A stretch of 64,000 nt of DNA, from the NCBI GenBank assembly GCA_964370755.1, contig CAYJKL010000002.1:14235-78234 (forward strand). The letters run 5' to 3'. The DNA comes from CAKOSP01 sp964370755 (GTDB lineage: Bacteria > Bacillota_I > Bacilli_A > RF39 > UBA660). Under the pieces are notes generated by a model that searched no databases, was not told the DNA's origin, and was given only the letters and a program-made list of their open reading frames with translations. Shown piece after piece: positions 1 to 9,395 of this stretch. Made by a program: the position numbers and the translations under genes. Every line of letters begins with the position of its first letter. Position 1 is the first letter of the stretch.

Positions 1-2679
1 TTCTGGCCAAACAAACTCACTTAAGCTACTGAGCATATTTATATCAAGTATTCCATCTATAAACTTTGGCATTCTTTTATTATTACCATGTTCTAGTGAA
101 CTTAAAATTAAGTCTCCCCATACTTCGTTAGGCATTTTGAAATTTTCTATATCTATACATCTTTTCATATATAGCCCACCTTTAAATCTAGAAGACACTT
201 CTAAATTTGATGCACTTTTTAAACTACTTAAATAACATATTCCAGTAAAATCATCAGGTATTTTTAAATATTTTGTTTCTGTTAGACTACTTAGATCTAA
301 ATAGTAACATATTCCACTAGGTAATGGAATGTTATCTATATTTTTGATATTTGTTAAAAATAAACTTCCATTTAGTTTTTCAGGTAACGAGTTATCTTCT
401 AAGTATTCAACACTATTTAAATACAAAGAACCGTTTATATCAATAGGAAGGTTATAATACTTAAGAGTCTTTATTTTATTTAATTTTAAATATCCACCTA
501 ATTTCTGTGGTAATGTTATATTATTTATAACTTTAACATTTTCAAGATTTATGTATCCTTTGAAACTTTTGTGAAATGTAAAATCATTAAGTTCTTCTAA
601 ATCAGGAAAACTATAAAAATAATTAGTTCCAATTGGGACTGTTATATTACTTAAACTTTTGATACCTGATATTTTGATACCGCCATGCACTTCTTTTGTT
701 AATGTTCCTTTTTCTAAGTTTTGTGGATATTCGATTCTTAATTCTTGTTCTATTATTTCTGGTAAAATTACGCCTTCAAAATCGTTTGGATAAGTTATAC
801 TAAGCGAACCTCTTAGTATTTTAGGAAATACAATATTTTTTAAATCTACTTTATTATTAAATGTAATATTACCTTTATAATCTTCGGGAAACACTAGTTT
901 ATTATCGTATTTAATTTTAGAAAAATATAAATCCCTTGTTTCAGTTGGTAATGGAAAATCTTTTAAATTATTTTCATCTTTAAATATCATTTCGTTTTCT
1001 ACGTATTTTGGTAACTCAAAAATGCTCATATCTGATATATTTTTAAATTCAAGGGCACTTTCCATAGCGTAATTAAGTTTTATTTTCTCTTTGCAACTAA
1101 CATTATCAAAAGTGAAATTTATATCATTATATATAGAAAGGTCTAGTTCACTTTCGAAGTTACAGTTTTTAAACTCAACACTATTATAATCTCTTAGTAT
1201 TTCAATTTCATTTTCTATTTTTGCGCCAATTAATATTAATTTTCCACTGATCTCTTCAGGCAGAAGAAAGTCTTTAAATGACTTATTTAAATTTAATGTT
1301 AAATCTCCTACTATTACTTTTGGAAACGTTACTGTTTTATAGTCAACATTTTCATCGTATATTAAGTTTCCATGAAAGTAATATGGTGCAATAAATCCAG
1401 CTGATACTTTAATAGGCCATCCGTATGTTTTGAAAAATTTTATTTTTTTACCACTTAAAAGTTCTTCTTCATTAAAAGTTATTTCATCTTCTGTACATGA
1501 TAACGCATATGCTAAATCTTTTTTAGAGTCTCTATCCTTAATAATTTCATAAACTCTTTCATCTGGTTTTCCATTTATAAACTTTAGTTTTCTTCTGACT
1601 TCGTGCAGAAACCGAATCTCTTCTTTATCTAAGTCTTCTTTATTTAAATGTTTTTCATATATTTTATCAATTATACTTTTATCATGAAAATACATAGAAT
1701 ATTCACTGTAATTTTTAAAATCTCTTAATTTAAAATTTAAAGTATCTAAGAATTCTTCTGCTACTTCTTGGTTTCCTGTTGTACCTCTAACTTCAACAAT
1801 GCAGTTATTTACTACTCTTATTGAAATTTTTGGAAGACTAAAATATTTTTTTACATCTTTAGCATAATATACATAGAACTGACCTTCTTTTAAGATGTTT
1901 GCTGCCATATTTTTATTAAGAACACACCAGTTAGTTCCTTTACCTTCTAAATCTTGCATTAAAAAATCTACATCATCTGCACCTTCATATAACATCCATT
2001 TTCCATTCGGTTTATAGACGTTTCTTTCATATAAATCAAAACTTCTATGATACATTATGTTTTTATAACAAAATTCATATAACTTTCTAAAACTACCATT
2101 TTGAAGAAGTAATAAAGCTTCTGTATCATTTCCGGTAAATTTTCCTTCCGCATATTCTTGCATTAAATTAATTACGGCTTTGATTACGTCCCTATCAAAC
2201 TCAACAAAAGGATTCGTGGTTTTCGTTGTTCTTCTTGTAAATTTATTATTTTTTCCATCATATGAGCCAATTGATGTTATACCTACAAATGCCCAGTACA
2301 ATAGCCAATCTGGATATTTTTGCATTTCTGTACTTAAGAAAAAATCTATAAACTTTCTTAATGATTCTTCTTGATCCATTATTACGTTAATTCTGTCTTG
2401 TAATCTTTCAAAATAACAATATTCGTCTGAGTCTCCTCTAGCAAGAAGTAGTTTTTCTCTTTTTTTAAAGTATTCTTCAGGAATATCTCTCATTACATAT
2501 CTATCAATTAGTAAGTTTTTGATTTTTTCTTTTCTATCAGTTTCAATAGTTTTACTAACAACTCTTTGTAATTTTTCTAAATATTTCCTTATTTTTTCTG
2601 GTGGAGTTAATGATAAATTCCCATTATAAAGCAAGTATAAATCTTTATAAATAATATTTAAAAATTCGTATCCGTTCAT
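1..2679 (-). CDS. Long repeat (LRR/beta-solenoid-like) protein, 3' end outside window
   Basis: The frame is open from an ATG at 2679 (preceded by GGAGGGG) to base 1, so 893 residues are visible and the C-terminus lies off the left edge. The first ~250 residues look helical and charged. Near residue 250 there is a G-T-N-W-C motif followed by a K-E-G-Q-F-Y-V-Y stretch. From about residue 460 onward the protein is made of irregular ~23-residue repeats with the pattern LP-x(3,4)-G-x-L-x-L-x(2)-I/L-x(2)-L, which suggests a leucine-rich or beta-solenoid fold. There is no signal peptide or membrane segment. I do not recognise the function. The layout (WC motif, then repeats of 'P...G.L.L') resembles repeat proteins I know from phages and uncultured gut bacteria, but that is a weak analogy. 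It is transcribed away from the M23 operon and separated from it by a terminator. Confidence 0.8.
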   Translation of the reverse strand, partial: MNGYEFLNIIYKDLYLLYNGNLSLTPPEKIRKYLEKLQRVVSKTIETDRKEKIKNLLIDRYVMRDIPEEYFKKREKLLLARGDSDEYCYFERLQDRINVIMDQEESLRKFIDFFLSTEMQKYPDWLLYWAFVGITSIGSYDGKNNKFTRRTTKTTNPFVEFDRDVIKAVINLMQEYAEGKFTGNDTEALLLLQNGSFRKLYEFCYKNIMYHRSFDLYERNVYKPNGKWMLYEGADDVDFLMQDLEGKGTNWCVLNKNMAANILKEGQFYVYYAKDVKKYFSLPKISIRVVNNCIVEVRGTTGNQEVAEEFLDTLNFKLRDFKNYSEYSMYFHDKSIIDKIYEKHLNKEDLDKEEIRFLHEVRRKLKFINGKPDERVYEIIKDRDSKKDLAYALSCTEDEITFNEEELLSGKKIKFFKTYGWPIKVSAGFIAPYYFHGNLIYDENVDYKTVTFPKVIVGDLTLNLNKSFKDFLLPEEISGKLILIGAKIENEIEILRDYNSVEFKNCNFESELDLSIYNDINFTFDNVSCKEKIKLNYAMESALEFKNISDMSIFELPKYVENEMIFKDENNLKDFPLPTETRDLYFSKIKYDNKLVFPEDYKGNITFNNKVDLKNIVFPKILRGSLSITYPNDFEGVILPEIIEQELRIEYPQNLEKGTLTKEVHGGIKISGIKSLSNITVPIGTNYFYSFPDLEELNDFTFHKSFKGYINLENVKVINNITLPQKLGGYLKLNKIKTLKYYNLPIDINGSLYLNSVEYLEDNSLPEKLNGSLFLTNIKNIDNIPLPSGICYYLDLSSLTETKYLKIPDDFTGICYLSSLKSASNLEVSSRFKGGLYMKRCIDIENFKMPNEVWGDLILSSLEHGNNKRMPKFIDGILDINMLSSLSEFVWPE

Positions 2680-2732
2680 AAACCCCTCCGTAATGTATTA
2701 CTATATTAATAAATTATTGCTTATAAGTAAAG

Positions 2733-2752
2733 AAAAAACGCTTAATTGCGTT
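2733..2752 (-). terminator. Rho-independent terminator
   Basis: Stem AACGC/GCGTT with a six-base loop, followed on the minus strand by a T-run. It overlaps the stop codon of the gene ending at 2751. Confidence 0.6.
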
Positions 2753-3407
2753 ATTCTTCTTTTGGTATTTCATCTAATGTAACTTCTTTTACTTCTATAT
2801 TATATACATCACTGCTTTTTGTATATAAATTTACTTCAATATAATAATTTGTATATGTTGATGCGTAGTAGAATTTTTCAACTGACCCACTAGTTTTCAT
2901 TGCCATATAAACATAACTATGTTTTGGGTCATTTTTAGTTTCTTCATAACTTGGATTAAAATATTCTTCTAAAATGTCTACTTTATAACCATCACAAACT
3001 AGTGTATCAATTGCGTCTCCTGAATCTTCGTGAGCTATCTCATTATCATTTCCTTCATCTTCTTCAAATGCAAAACTCAATTCATTATAGTATATGTAGC
3101 ACTCTCCATCTTTTTTATAGATATTACTACTATTAGGTTCTGTTGTTTCATATATTTTATTTTTTACAATAAATTCACTTATATTTATTTCCTCGTTTTC
3201 ATGAGTTAATGTACTTAGATAAGTATTTAACGCTTCTTTTTCGGTATCGTTATATAACTCTTCATCAAAACTGCTACTTGTAAAAAAACTTACAACTGTA
3301 TCAGCTATTTCTTTATTAGTTACTTCATCTTTTCTAAAGGCATTAGCAACGAATACTATTATTATTAATGACAGAAAAATCCCTATTATAATAATATATT
3401 TTTTCAT
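2751..3407 (-). CDS. Membrane-anchored extracytoplasmic protein, unknown function
   Basis: 218 residues. The N-terminus has lysines, one hydrophobic segment (about residues 4-24) and no lipobox Cys, so it is probably a signal anchor with the rest outside the cell. The exterior part is acidic and Tyr-rich. The start ATG overlaps the stop codon of the upstream M23-domain gene (TAATG), so the two are translationally coupled and probably work together. I see no known domain. Confidence 0.75.
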   Translation of the reverse strand: MKKYIIIIGIFLSLIIIVFVANAFRKDEVTNKEIADTVVSFFTSSSFDEELYNDTEKEALNTYLSTLTHENEEINISEFIVKNKIYETTEPNSSNIYKKDGECYIYYNELSFAFEEDEGNDNEIAHEDSGDAIDTLVCDGYKVDILEEYFNPSYEETKNDPKHSYVYMAMKTSGSVEKFYYASTYTNYYIEVNLYTKSSDVYNIEVKEVTLDEIPKEE

Positions 3408-4669
3408 TATTCACCAGCCTTCCTTGCAGTTCCACTACTAATTTCAAATGCATCTTCTATAATACTTGTTGTTATTCCTGTTCCACATCCACTATTTAAA
3501 CAAACTGTAATATGTAAATGAGGAGCCCAACCAAGTGATTCTGCTGTACCTGCTGCATTTCCAACAAAACCAATAAGTTCTCCTTTTTGTATTGTTCTAT
3601 TACAATTTTCTACCGAGCTACAGTTATATACTAAACCAGAGAAGTGTGTCATAAATACATTTTGAATTGTACTTCCACCAATAGTAATTGCCTCATCAAG
3701 AGTTATTTTTATTGAATATGGCGTTTCTTCAAATCCTGTGTTTCCTGTATGACCATACTCAGAGTATACAAGAGTTCCACTTACTGGAGAATATACAGGA
3801 GATCCAAATGGGGCCATAATATCAAGACTTCCATGTTCATATACAAAATTATAAACTCCGTCTACTGGAGTAAGTGGCCAAATAAAATCTCCTACTGTAT
3901 TACTAGAAAAAGTTGTGCCACCAAAACTTGTGCTTTTTGGATAAGTTTTAACTGAGGATAAACCAGTTGGTATTTCGTTATAATTTTTAGGCCAAATTCC
4001 CAAATCTTTTCCATTTTCATCTGACATATATGTAAAATTTGATTCACTTACAATTGATGAATAATATCTTACAGTTTGCATCGGATCTCTTTGAGCTGAA
4101 GTACTCATACTTGGACTTATATCGCCATACTCTGCAGTAACGCTTGTTGAAGGCACTATATAATAGTAATCTTCCATATTTTCAATTCTCTCTATTTGCA
4201 CAAGTGCTTTATCAAGCCTTGCTCTTAGTTCTTCTTTACTTGGAGTGTCTGCAAGACGTTCTACAATTAGATTTGCCTCTTCATAATCTTGTCTTGACAA
4301 GCTCGCTTCTGTGTACGAAACTGCTGTTAATGCATCCAAAATACTCGCTGAAGAACTAAGTGCTGCTATTGTTTCAGGATTAGAATTAGTGAAGCAATCT
4401 GTGTACGCTTCATCTCCTATGCTAGCAAACTCTAAAATTCCATTATATAAAGGAATAAATAATATCATTATGGCAAGTGCAATAAATCTTAGTACCATAC
4501 CTTTAATTGTTTTTCCAAAATCTTCACCTTTATTTATCACTTCTTTAAATACATCTATAGAAATTCTTACAACTAATATTATTGGGGCTATTATATATGC
4601 TATTTTAATTAACTCTCTAACAACGTATATTCCTTGTAAAACTCCTGGGTCATTACATACAAAATCCAT
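3407..4669 (-). CDS. Membrane protein with C-terminal M23 (LytM-type) peptidase domain
   Basis: 420 residues from ATG 4669, which sits just after a GGTGAT ribosome-binding site; an in-frame TTG four codons earlier lies within that site and is less likely. Two hydrophobic segments (about residues 15-38 and 55-78) resemble a small TrbC/VirB2-like or minor membrane module. A charged helical linker follows. The last ~150 residues carry the M23 zinc site: H-G-S-L-D near residue 285 and the H-L-H motif near residue 385, so both ligand motifs are kept. M23 enzymes cut cross-links in peptidoglycan. The coupled downstream gene is a secreted protein of unknown role. The peptidase is predicted to act outside the membrane; the substrate is inferred. 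Confidence 0.85.
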   Translation of the reverse strand: MDFVCNDPGVLQGIYVVRELIKIAYIIAPIILVVRISIDVFKEVINKGEDFGKTIKGMVLRFIALAIMILFIPLYNGILEFASIGDEAYTDCFTNSNPETIAALSSSASILDALTAVSYTEASLSRQDYEEANLIVERLADTPSKEELRARLDKALVQIERIENMEDYYYIVPSTSVTAEYGDISPSMSTSAQRDPMQTVRYYSSIVSESNFTYMSDENGKDLGIWPKNYNEIPTGLSSVKTYPKSTSFGGTTFSSNTVGDFIWPLTPVDGVYNFVYEHGSLDIMAPFGSPVYSPVSGTLVYSEYGHTGNTGFEETPYSIKITLDEAITIGGSTIQNVFMTHFSGLVYNCSSVENCNRTIQKGELIGFVGNAAGTAESLGWAPHLHITVCLNSGCGTGITTSIIEDAFEISSGTARKAGE

Positions 4670-4698
4670 TTTTATCACCAAATATATTTTATCAAATT

Positions 4699-4726
4699 AA
4701 AAAGGATTTGTCTATCAATCCTTTTT
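4699..4726 (-). terminator. Rho-independent terminator
   Basis: Inverted repeat AAAAAGGATT/AATCCTTTTT with an eight-base loop and a T-run on the minus strand, at the end of the gene stopping at 4715. Confidence 0.6.
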
Positions 4727-5770
4727 TATTTTTACTTTTCTATATACATCACTACCAAGCGCTGTATATATTCTACTTATTGGGTTTGTAAAAGTAATGT
4801 TTTTATATGAAAGAGATGGTTCCATCAACAATATTTCACCTGGCTTGTTACTCTTTGTTACTACACATAACTTAGATACATCTTTATTTAATACTCTACC
4901 AATATTTTCATCATGATTAAGTAAGTAATAATCTTTTGTATTTGTTTTATAAGGTGTTAAGCCGTGTGCTTCTATTATTTCTGGAAAATATGTAAACACT
5001 TTTGATATATCATAATCATCAAACAAATATCTATTTGTAAAACTATATCTAGCAGATTCTAGTTTAGACATAACTTTATTAAACGCTTTTTGAACATTGT
5101 ATCTATCAAAATTTTCATTTTGTCTTTTCCAGTAGTAGTCACTTAATTCTTTTAATTGATGAGGTCTTAAAAATGTTGTATAGTCTTCTAATACTTCGCT
5201 ATAATTTTTTATATCATCAACTTTTATATAGTAGTACAATAAAGACAATACATTTTTAGGATCCATCGCTGTTGCTTCTTCTGCGTACTCTTCTGCTTCT
5301 TTATAGTTACCTATTCTAAGATTATAATGAGAATGCGCTACGTACGATAAATCAGTTTCTAATTTAAATCCTTGTTCATTAAATTGTCCATATTCCTCGT
5401 TACAAACATAATGCTCAGCAAGTTCATATTCAGCTTTTACTGAGATTGCTTTTAGATTTGATAATACTTTTACTCCAGCTTCATAAAAACCTAGAGTTAG
5501 ACATGTTTCAGCATAAACTAAAAGCGCTCTTTCGTGCTCATATAAAAATACTGATAATTCAACATCTCCTAAACTTCCACTAAAATAGCCAGGAAATTTT
5601 TCCTCGACACTTCTTTTAACAAATCCTAACATTTTAGCATCAAGTTTTAATAATCTTATATACTTTGTGTAAATATCTAGATTATCTGGATGCTCACTAT
5701 ATAACTTAGCATAATACTTAGTTACTCCTTTTATTCCTTCTTCTTTAATTAAATCTTTTATAAGTTCCAT
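4715..5770 (-). CDS. TPR-like helical repeat protein
   Basis: 351 residues, cytoplasmic (no signal or membrane segment). The sequence is almost all helix. Several segments resemble tetratricopeptide repeats, for example around residues 150-185 (N-L-R-I-G-N-Y-K-E-A-E-E-Y-A then a second helix beginning A-M-D-P-K-N). The C-terminal ~70 residues differ and may form a small separate domain. A GGGAGG site precedes the ATG. It lies downstream of pgsA-fmt-frr in the same direction with a 9-base gap to pgsA, so it is probably co-transcribed. A scaffold role is guessed from the fold only. Confidence 0.7.
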   Translation of the reverse strand: MELIKDLIKEEGIKGVTKYYAKLYSEHPDNLDIYTKYIRLLKLDAKMLGFVKRSVEEKFPGYFSGSLGDVELSVFLYEHERALLVYAETCLTLGFYEAGVKVLSNLKAISVKAEYELAEHYVCNEEYGQFNEQGFKLETDLSYVAHSHYNLRIGNYKEAEEYAEEATAMDPKNVLSLLYYYIKVDDIKNYSEVLEDYTTFLRPHQLKELSDYYWKRQNENFDRYNVQKAFNKVMSKLESARYSFTNRYLFDDYDISKVFTYFPEIIEAHGLTPYKTNTKDYYLLNHDENIGRVLNKDVSKLCVVTKSNKPGEILLMEPSLSYKNITFTNPISRIYTALGSDVYRKVKIKKD

Positions 5771-5779
5771 AAAACCTCC

Positions 5780-6397
5780 CTATTTTAATTTTTTATAGTT
5801 ACTATTTTTATTTTTTTCATAATACTCATTACTAAACCATTTACTTTCACTTATATTACTTTTGTTTTTTTCAAAATCTTTTAGATTTTTTATAAAATGT
5901 ACTAAATAACTAATAAATGTAAATATTTCAAATATAATTAATACTGAAAATAAATATATAAATGGGTAAATACTTTCAAAATTATATATATCACTTAATA
6001 AAAATGCAAGTACTACTGTTATTCCTAGAATAACCATTTTTATTCTTCCTATATTTTTTACCTTTACATTTTGACTAGCTTTATAACGAAGTATATTTAT
6101 TATTATAATTAGTACTTCAAATATAAGCGGTATTACTGCTAAGTATGTTATTTCAAGTAGTATTAAGAAACACGCAATGTTTAAAAGTTTGTCTGCAAGT
6201 GTATCATATAAACTACCAAAAAATGTTGTAGCTTTTAACTTTCTCGCTAAATAACCGTCCAATGCATCTGATAGATAACATATTGCAGTTAACATAGCTG
6301 CATCGTATCCTCCATATTTTAAATAAACTGGATAAAGAAAAACTATACCAATTATTCTTATTGTTGTGATTGCATTTACTAAAATTATACTTCCCAT
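5780..6397 (-). CDS. pgsA: CDP-alcohol phosphatidyltransferase, probably phosphatidylglycerophosphate synthase
   Basis: 205 residues with five or six hydrophobic helices. The CDP-alcohol phosphotransferase signature D-x2-D-G-x2-A-R-x8-G-x3-D-x3-D is complete around residues 42-68 (S-D-A-L-D-G-Y-L-A-R ... G-S-L-Y-D-T-L-A-D). The family transfers a phosphatidyl group from CDP-diacylglycerol to an alcohol. In Bacilli the single short copy is usually PgsA (glycerol-3-phosphate acceptor), the first committed step to phosphatidylglycerol. The charged C-terminal tail of ~40 residues is longer than usual. It follows fmt with one base between the genes. cdsA, which makes its substrate, is at 50333-51115. 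Confidence 0.85.
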   Translation of the reverse strand: MGSIILVNAITTIRIIGIVFLYPVYLKYGGYDAAMLTAICYLSDALDGYLARKLKATTFFGSLYDTLADKLLNIACFLILLEITYLAVIPLIFEVLIIIINILRYKASQNVKVKNIGRIKMVILGITVVLAFLLSDIYNFESIYPFIYLFSVLIIFEIFTFISYLVHFIKNLKDFEKNKSNISESKWFSNEYYEKNKNSNYKKLK

Positions 6398-6398
6398 A

Positions 6399-7331
6399 TT
6401 ATTTTCCTACTTCTAAGTTTTTTAGTTTATCCTTATCTACTCCATTTAAGTAACTTTTAATATCCATTTCTTTTTTACCAAAAGGTTTAACTATTTGAGG
6501 ATATATAACACCATCTTTAGTACTTATTCCAAGTTTATCTTTACTTACTTCAACAATAATACTTGATTTAGCTATTTTTTTAGATTCGTAGCTAGCTTCA
6601 ATAATTTTTAAAATTTCACCACTTACTACAGTATAACTATTTGGGTACATTCCTCTTATTTGATTAAATACTGTTTTTGTATCTTTAGAAAAATCAATTA
6701 ATTCATCTTCTCTAGTTAGCATTCTTGCATACGTTGCATCACTTTCATTTTGTTTAACTCTATTATTTGTACCTAAAACTATGCTTTCTAGGTTTTCTTC
6801 TAAAAGGTTTGCTCCTAAAATACTTAATTTTTCATATAACATTTTAACATTGTCAGTTTCTAGTATATCAGTACTTACACTATCTATCATGTCTCCTGTA
6901 TCCATTGATACATCCATATACATAAGTGTTATTCCAGCCTCTTTATCACCATTTAACATACTCCACTGTATTGGTGCTGCTCCCCTATATTTAGGTAAGA
7001 GTGATCCATGTATATTTAAACAACCAAGTCTTGGAATGTCTAAAACTCCTTTTGGAACTATTTGTCCGTATGCTGCAGTTACTATTATATCTGGTTTTGC
7101 TTCTTCTATTTTTTTATAATCTTCTCTTATTTTAGTAGGCTGAAATACTTCAAGTCCATTTGATAAAGCAAACTCTTTAGTGGCTGATGCTTTAAGTTCT
7201 TTTTTTCTACCTACTATTTTATCTGGCTGAGTTACTACCATTACCACATTTGTTTTTTCATAAAGCATTTTAAGTGTTGGCATAGCAAACTCTGGTGTTC
7301 CCATAAATACTACTTTTAAATCTTTAAACAT
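6399..7331 (-). CDS. fmt: Methionyl-tRNA formyltransferase
   Basis: 310 residues from ATG 7331. An in-frame ATG four codons upstream overlaps the GGAGG ribosome-binding site and is therefore unlikely to be used. The N-terminal Rossmann domain begins V-V-F-M-G-T-P-E-F-A. The catalytic block is complete: N-I-H-G-S-L-L-P-K-Y-R-G-A-A-P near residues 105-120 and the Asp in M-D-T-G-D-M near 145. The C-terminal OB-like domain (about 205-305) is present. The enzyme formylates initiator Met-tRNA using 10-formyl-THF. It is in an operon with frr upstream and pgsA downstream. Confidence 0.97.
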   Translation of the reverse strand: MFKDLKVVFMGTPEFAMPTLKMLYEKTNVVMVVTQPDKIVGRKKELKASATKEFALSNGLEVFQPTKIREDYKKIEEAKPDIIVTAAYGQIVPKGVLDIPRLGCLNIHGSLLPKYRGAAPIQWSMLNGDKEAGITLMYMDVSMDTGDMIDSVSTDILETDNVKMLYEKLSILGANLLEENLESIVLGTNNRVKQNESDATYARMLTREDELIDFSKDTKTVFNQIRGMYPNSYTVVSGEILKIIEASYESKKIAKSSIIVEVSKDKLGISTKDGVIYPQIVKPFGKKEMDIKSYLNGVDKDKLKNLEVGK

Positions 7332-7348
7332 ATTTTCCTCCATATATT

Positions 7349-7378
7349 AAAAGAACTTATACAGCCATAAGTTCTTTT
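7349..7378 (-). terminator. Hairpin at the end of frr
   Basis: Inverted repeat AAAGAACTTA/TAAGTTCTTT with a T-run, overlapping the last codons of frr. It may partly terminate transcription before fmt. Confidence 0.55.
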
Positions 7379-7887
7379 TCTTTATTTGCAATTTCTTCTT
7401 CAACTGTTTTATTATATTTATTCACAAGATCTTGTAATGATTCTAAAAGTCTTTTTTCTTCATCTTCTGGATACTTGTCTTTTAAAATTGCATCTTTTAC
7501 TTCTTGTCTTACATTTCTAATAGCAACTTTGCCTTCTTCTCCAATAGATTTAGCAGTTTTAACATACTCGCGTCTTCTATCTTCAGTAAGTTCAGGTACT
7601 GTTAAAATAATTGCGTCTCCATTATTGTTTGGTGTAATACCAATATTTGCTTCTATAATTCCTCTTTCAATATCTTTTAAAATACTTTTATCAAAAGGTT
7701 TTATAAATATACTTCTTGCATCAGGCACTGTAATATTTGCAATACTTTGGATAGGAGTTGGTGCTCCATAACAAACAATATTAACACCATTTAAAAGTGA
7801 TGGATTAGCTCTACCTGCTCTAATAGTCATTAGTTTATCCTTCATATTTAAAATTGCTTTTTTCATTTTTTCTTCTTCATTATACAT
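7357..7887 (-). CDS. frr: Ribosome recycling factor
   Basis: 176 residues, close to the family length of ~185. The N-terminus carries the typical helical start and the T-I-R-A-G-R-A-N-P-S-L-L block (about residues 21-32). The middle domain includes V-P-D-A-R-S and the E-D-R-R-R-E-Y-V-K motif. RRF splits post-termination ribosomes together with EF-G. The ATG follows GAGGAGAT. The usual partner pyrH is not next to it here; two membrane-anchored proteins lie upstream instead. Confidence 0.97.
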   Translation of the reverse strand: MYNEEEKMKKAILNMKDKLMTIRAGRANPSLLNGVNIVCYGAPTPIQSIANITVPDARSIFIKPFDKSILKDIERGIIEANIGITPNNNGDAIILTVPELTEDRRREYVKTAKSIGEEGKVAIRNVRQEVKDAILKDKYPEDEEKRLLESLQDLVNKYNKTVEEEIANKEKELMAV

Positions 7888-7903
7888 ATAAATTATCTCC
7901 TCA

Positions 7904-8659
7904 TTAATTAATTACTAGTGTATCATAATAATTTTGATTTGTCGACCTAACTAAATAAATTACTTCAAGTTTTCCTATTCTATTTAAATACACTCCGTAA
8001 TCAAAATCATTTATTGTTCCATCTACATCTATTCCGGCACCATCTAAGTTGAGTGTCGTAAGTTTAGTTCTTACTGCATTTTTTATATCTTCTAAAGTTT
8101 TTCCAGAGTCTTCTAATATTTGAATTTCTGAAACTACACTTCCTGAAGCTTTACTAAATATATTTGTTTCAACTCCAGTTGCAGTTATTAAATTTACTAT
8201 ATCATAGTTATAATTTTTATCTATTAAAGTTACGTAATCACTATACTCTATTATTTCATAATCTTTGTAACTTACTGAGTATATACCTTCTGTGTTTGGT
8301 AGTGTCTCTGTGCCTTCTGGAATTTCAACAGTATCAGCCATTACAACAGTTTCTGAAAATGCTGCAACTTCATTATTTATTCTTGTTTCAATATCTTTAG
8401 CACTACTTAAATTTATATTCACTTTAGCAAAACTTATACCATAGTGCGCAATAACTATATCAGTCTCACTTAAATATATGTAATCTTTCGTTTTATCTAA
8501 TCTGTAATCAACACTCTCATTAATTAAAGGCGATTCTGTTTCCTTTGGGTTATCACTTAAATTTATGAAATAGTCCATAAAGAAAAAACCACCTACTAAA
8601 AATAATAATAATATAATTATGAAACTAATAAATGCTGCCTTATTTTTAAATGTATCCAT
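7904..8659 (-). CDS. Single-pass membrane protein, unknown function
   Basis: 251 residues. A short cytoplasmic N-terminus is followed by one strong hydrophobic helix (about residues 9-33) and an outside domain of ~215 residues rich in Asp, Thr and Tyr. The outer domain contains many predicted strands. I recognise no family. It starts two bases after the stop of the thioredoxin-like membrane protein upstream, so the two are probably co-translated, and is followed by frr. Confidence 0.75.
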   Translation of the reverse strand: MDTFKNKAAFISFIIILLLFLVGGFFFMDYFINLSDNPKETESPLINESVDYRLDKTKDYIYLSETDIVIAHYGISFAKVNINLSSAKDIETRINNEVAAFSETVVMADTVEIPEGTETLPNTEGIYSVSYKDYEIIEYSDYVTLIDKNYNYDIVNLITATGVETNIFSKASGSVVSEIQILEDSGKTLEDIKNAVRTKLTTLNLDGAGIDVDGTINDFDYGVYLNRIGKLEVIYLVRSTNQNYYDTLVIN

Positions 8660-8661
8660 TT

Positions 8662-9261
8662 TTACTCTCCTAAATAAATTTTAAAAGCCGCTTCTAAATT
8701 AGCTTTAAATTCATACTTCTTATTTTCAGACCAATATTTATCAGGCGTGATGTCACCTCTCATATAACCAGTCTCATCATTATAATAAATTATATCTCCG
8801 TCTTTAACAATTATTACTGTTGGAGCTAAAAGTTCTTTAGTTCCATCATCAAGAGTATATAGTTCATTACTAAGTTTTTCTACAACAAGTTCATAATTAC
8901 CATTATTTTTATTTCTGTCATCAAAAAAATCATAATACATTATTTCTTCGATATCATTTTCAATGCAAACTTCATTTAAAAGTATCGCCACATCTTCTGT
9001 CCAATCATTTAGTTTACTACCAAGTAGTATTACATTAGTTTCATCTAAAGCTGCATATATTTCTCTAGCACTAGCATAATCAAACACATTATCTAGAGGC
9101 ACATTTTTAAATTCACTTACAAAGATTTCATTTTGATCTAAATTTTCATCAAAATTAAGTGTTCCTAAATATATAAATCCTCCAAGGACTATAACAAATA
9201 ACACTAAATGAATTATCATTCCTTTTTTGCTTTTAAACATATTTTTATTTTTTATTTCCAA
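8662..9261 (-). CDS. Membrane-anchored thioredoxin-fold-like protein lacking the CxxC
   Basis: About 199 residues. The most likely start is TTG 9261, which has an AGGTG site seven bases upstream; an ATG at 9240 lacks such a site. One membrane helix covers about residues 14-34. The outer domain has a thioredoxin-like layout: a strand ending V-I-L-L-G-S-K at the place of the active-site loop, a helix with E-D-V-A-I-L-L-N-E-V, and a late A-P-T-V-I-I-V-K-D-G strand with the cis-Pro position. The active-site cysteines are absent (G-S-K-L-N-D-W). The fold assignment is inference; if correct, a redox role is unlikely. Confidence 0.65.
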   Translation of the reverse strand: MEIKNKNMFKSKKGMIIHLVLFVIVLGGFIYLGTLNFDENLDQNEIFVSEFKNVPLDNVFDYASAREIYAALDETNVILLGSKLNDWTEDVAILLNEVCIENDIEEIMYYDFFDDRNKNNGNYELVVEKLSNELYTLDDGTKELLAPTVIIVKDGDIIYYNDETGYMRGDITPDKYWSENKKYEFKANLEAAFKIYLGE

Positions 9262-9363
9262 CTTCAATCACCTTTTCTAAATTATGAAAATCAACTAACT
9301 ACTTTAAATAATAGTGTGTTAAATCTTATACATATCATACCACAAAGAAATAAAAATCACAAT

Positions 9364-9388
9364 AAAAAAACAGCATTTTTATATGCTA
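9364..9388 (-). terminator. Rho-independent terminator of HU gene
   Basis: AGCAT/ATGCT stem, six-base loop, seven-T run on the minus strand just after the HU stop codon. Confidence 0.7.
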
Positions 9389-9395
9389 TTTCTTA

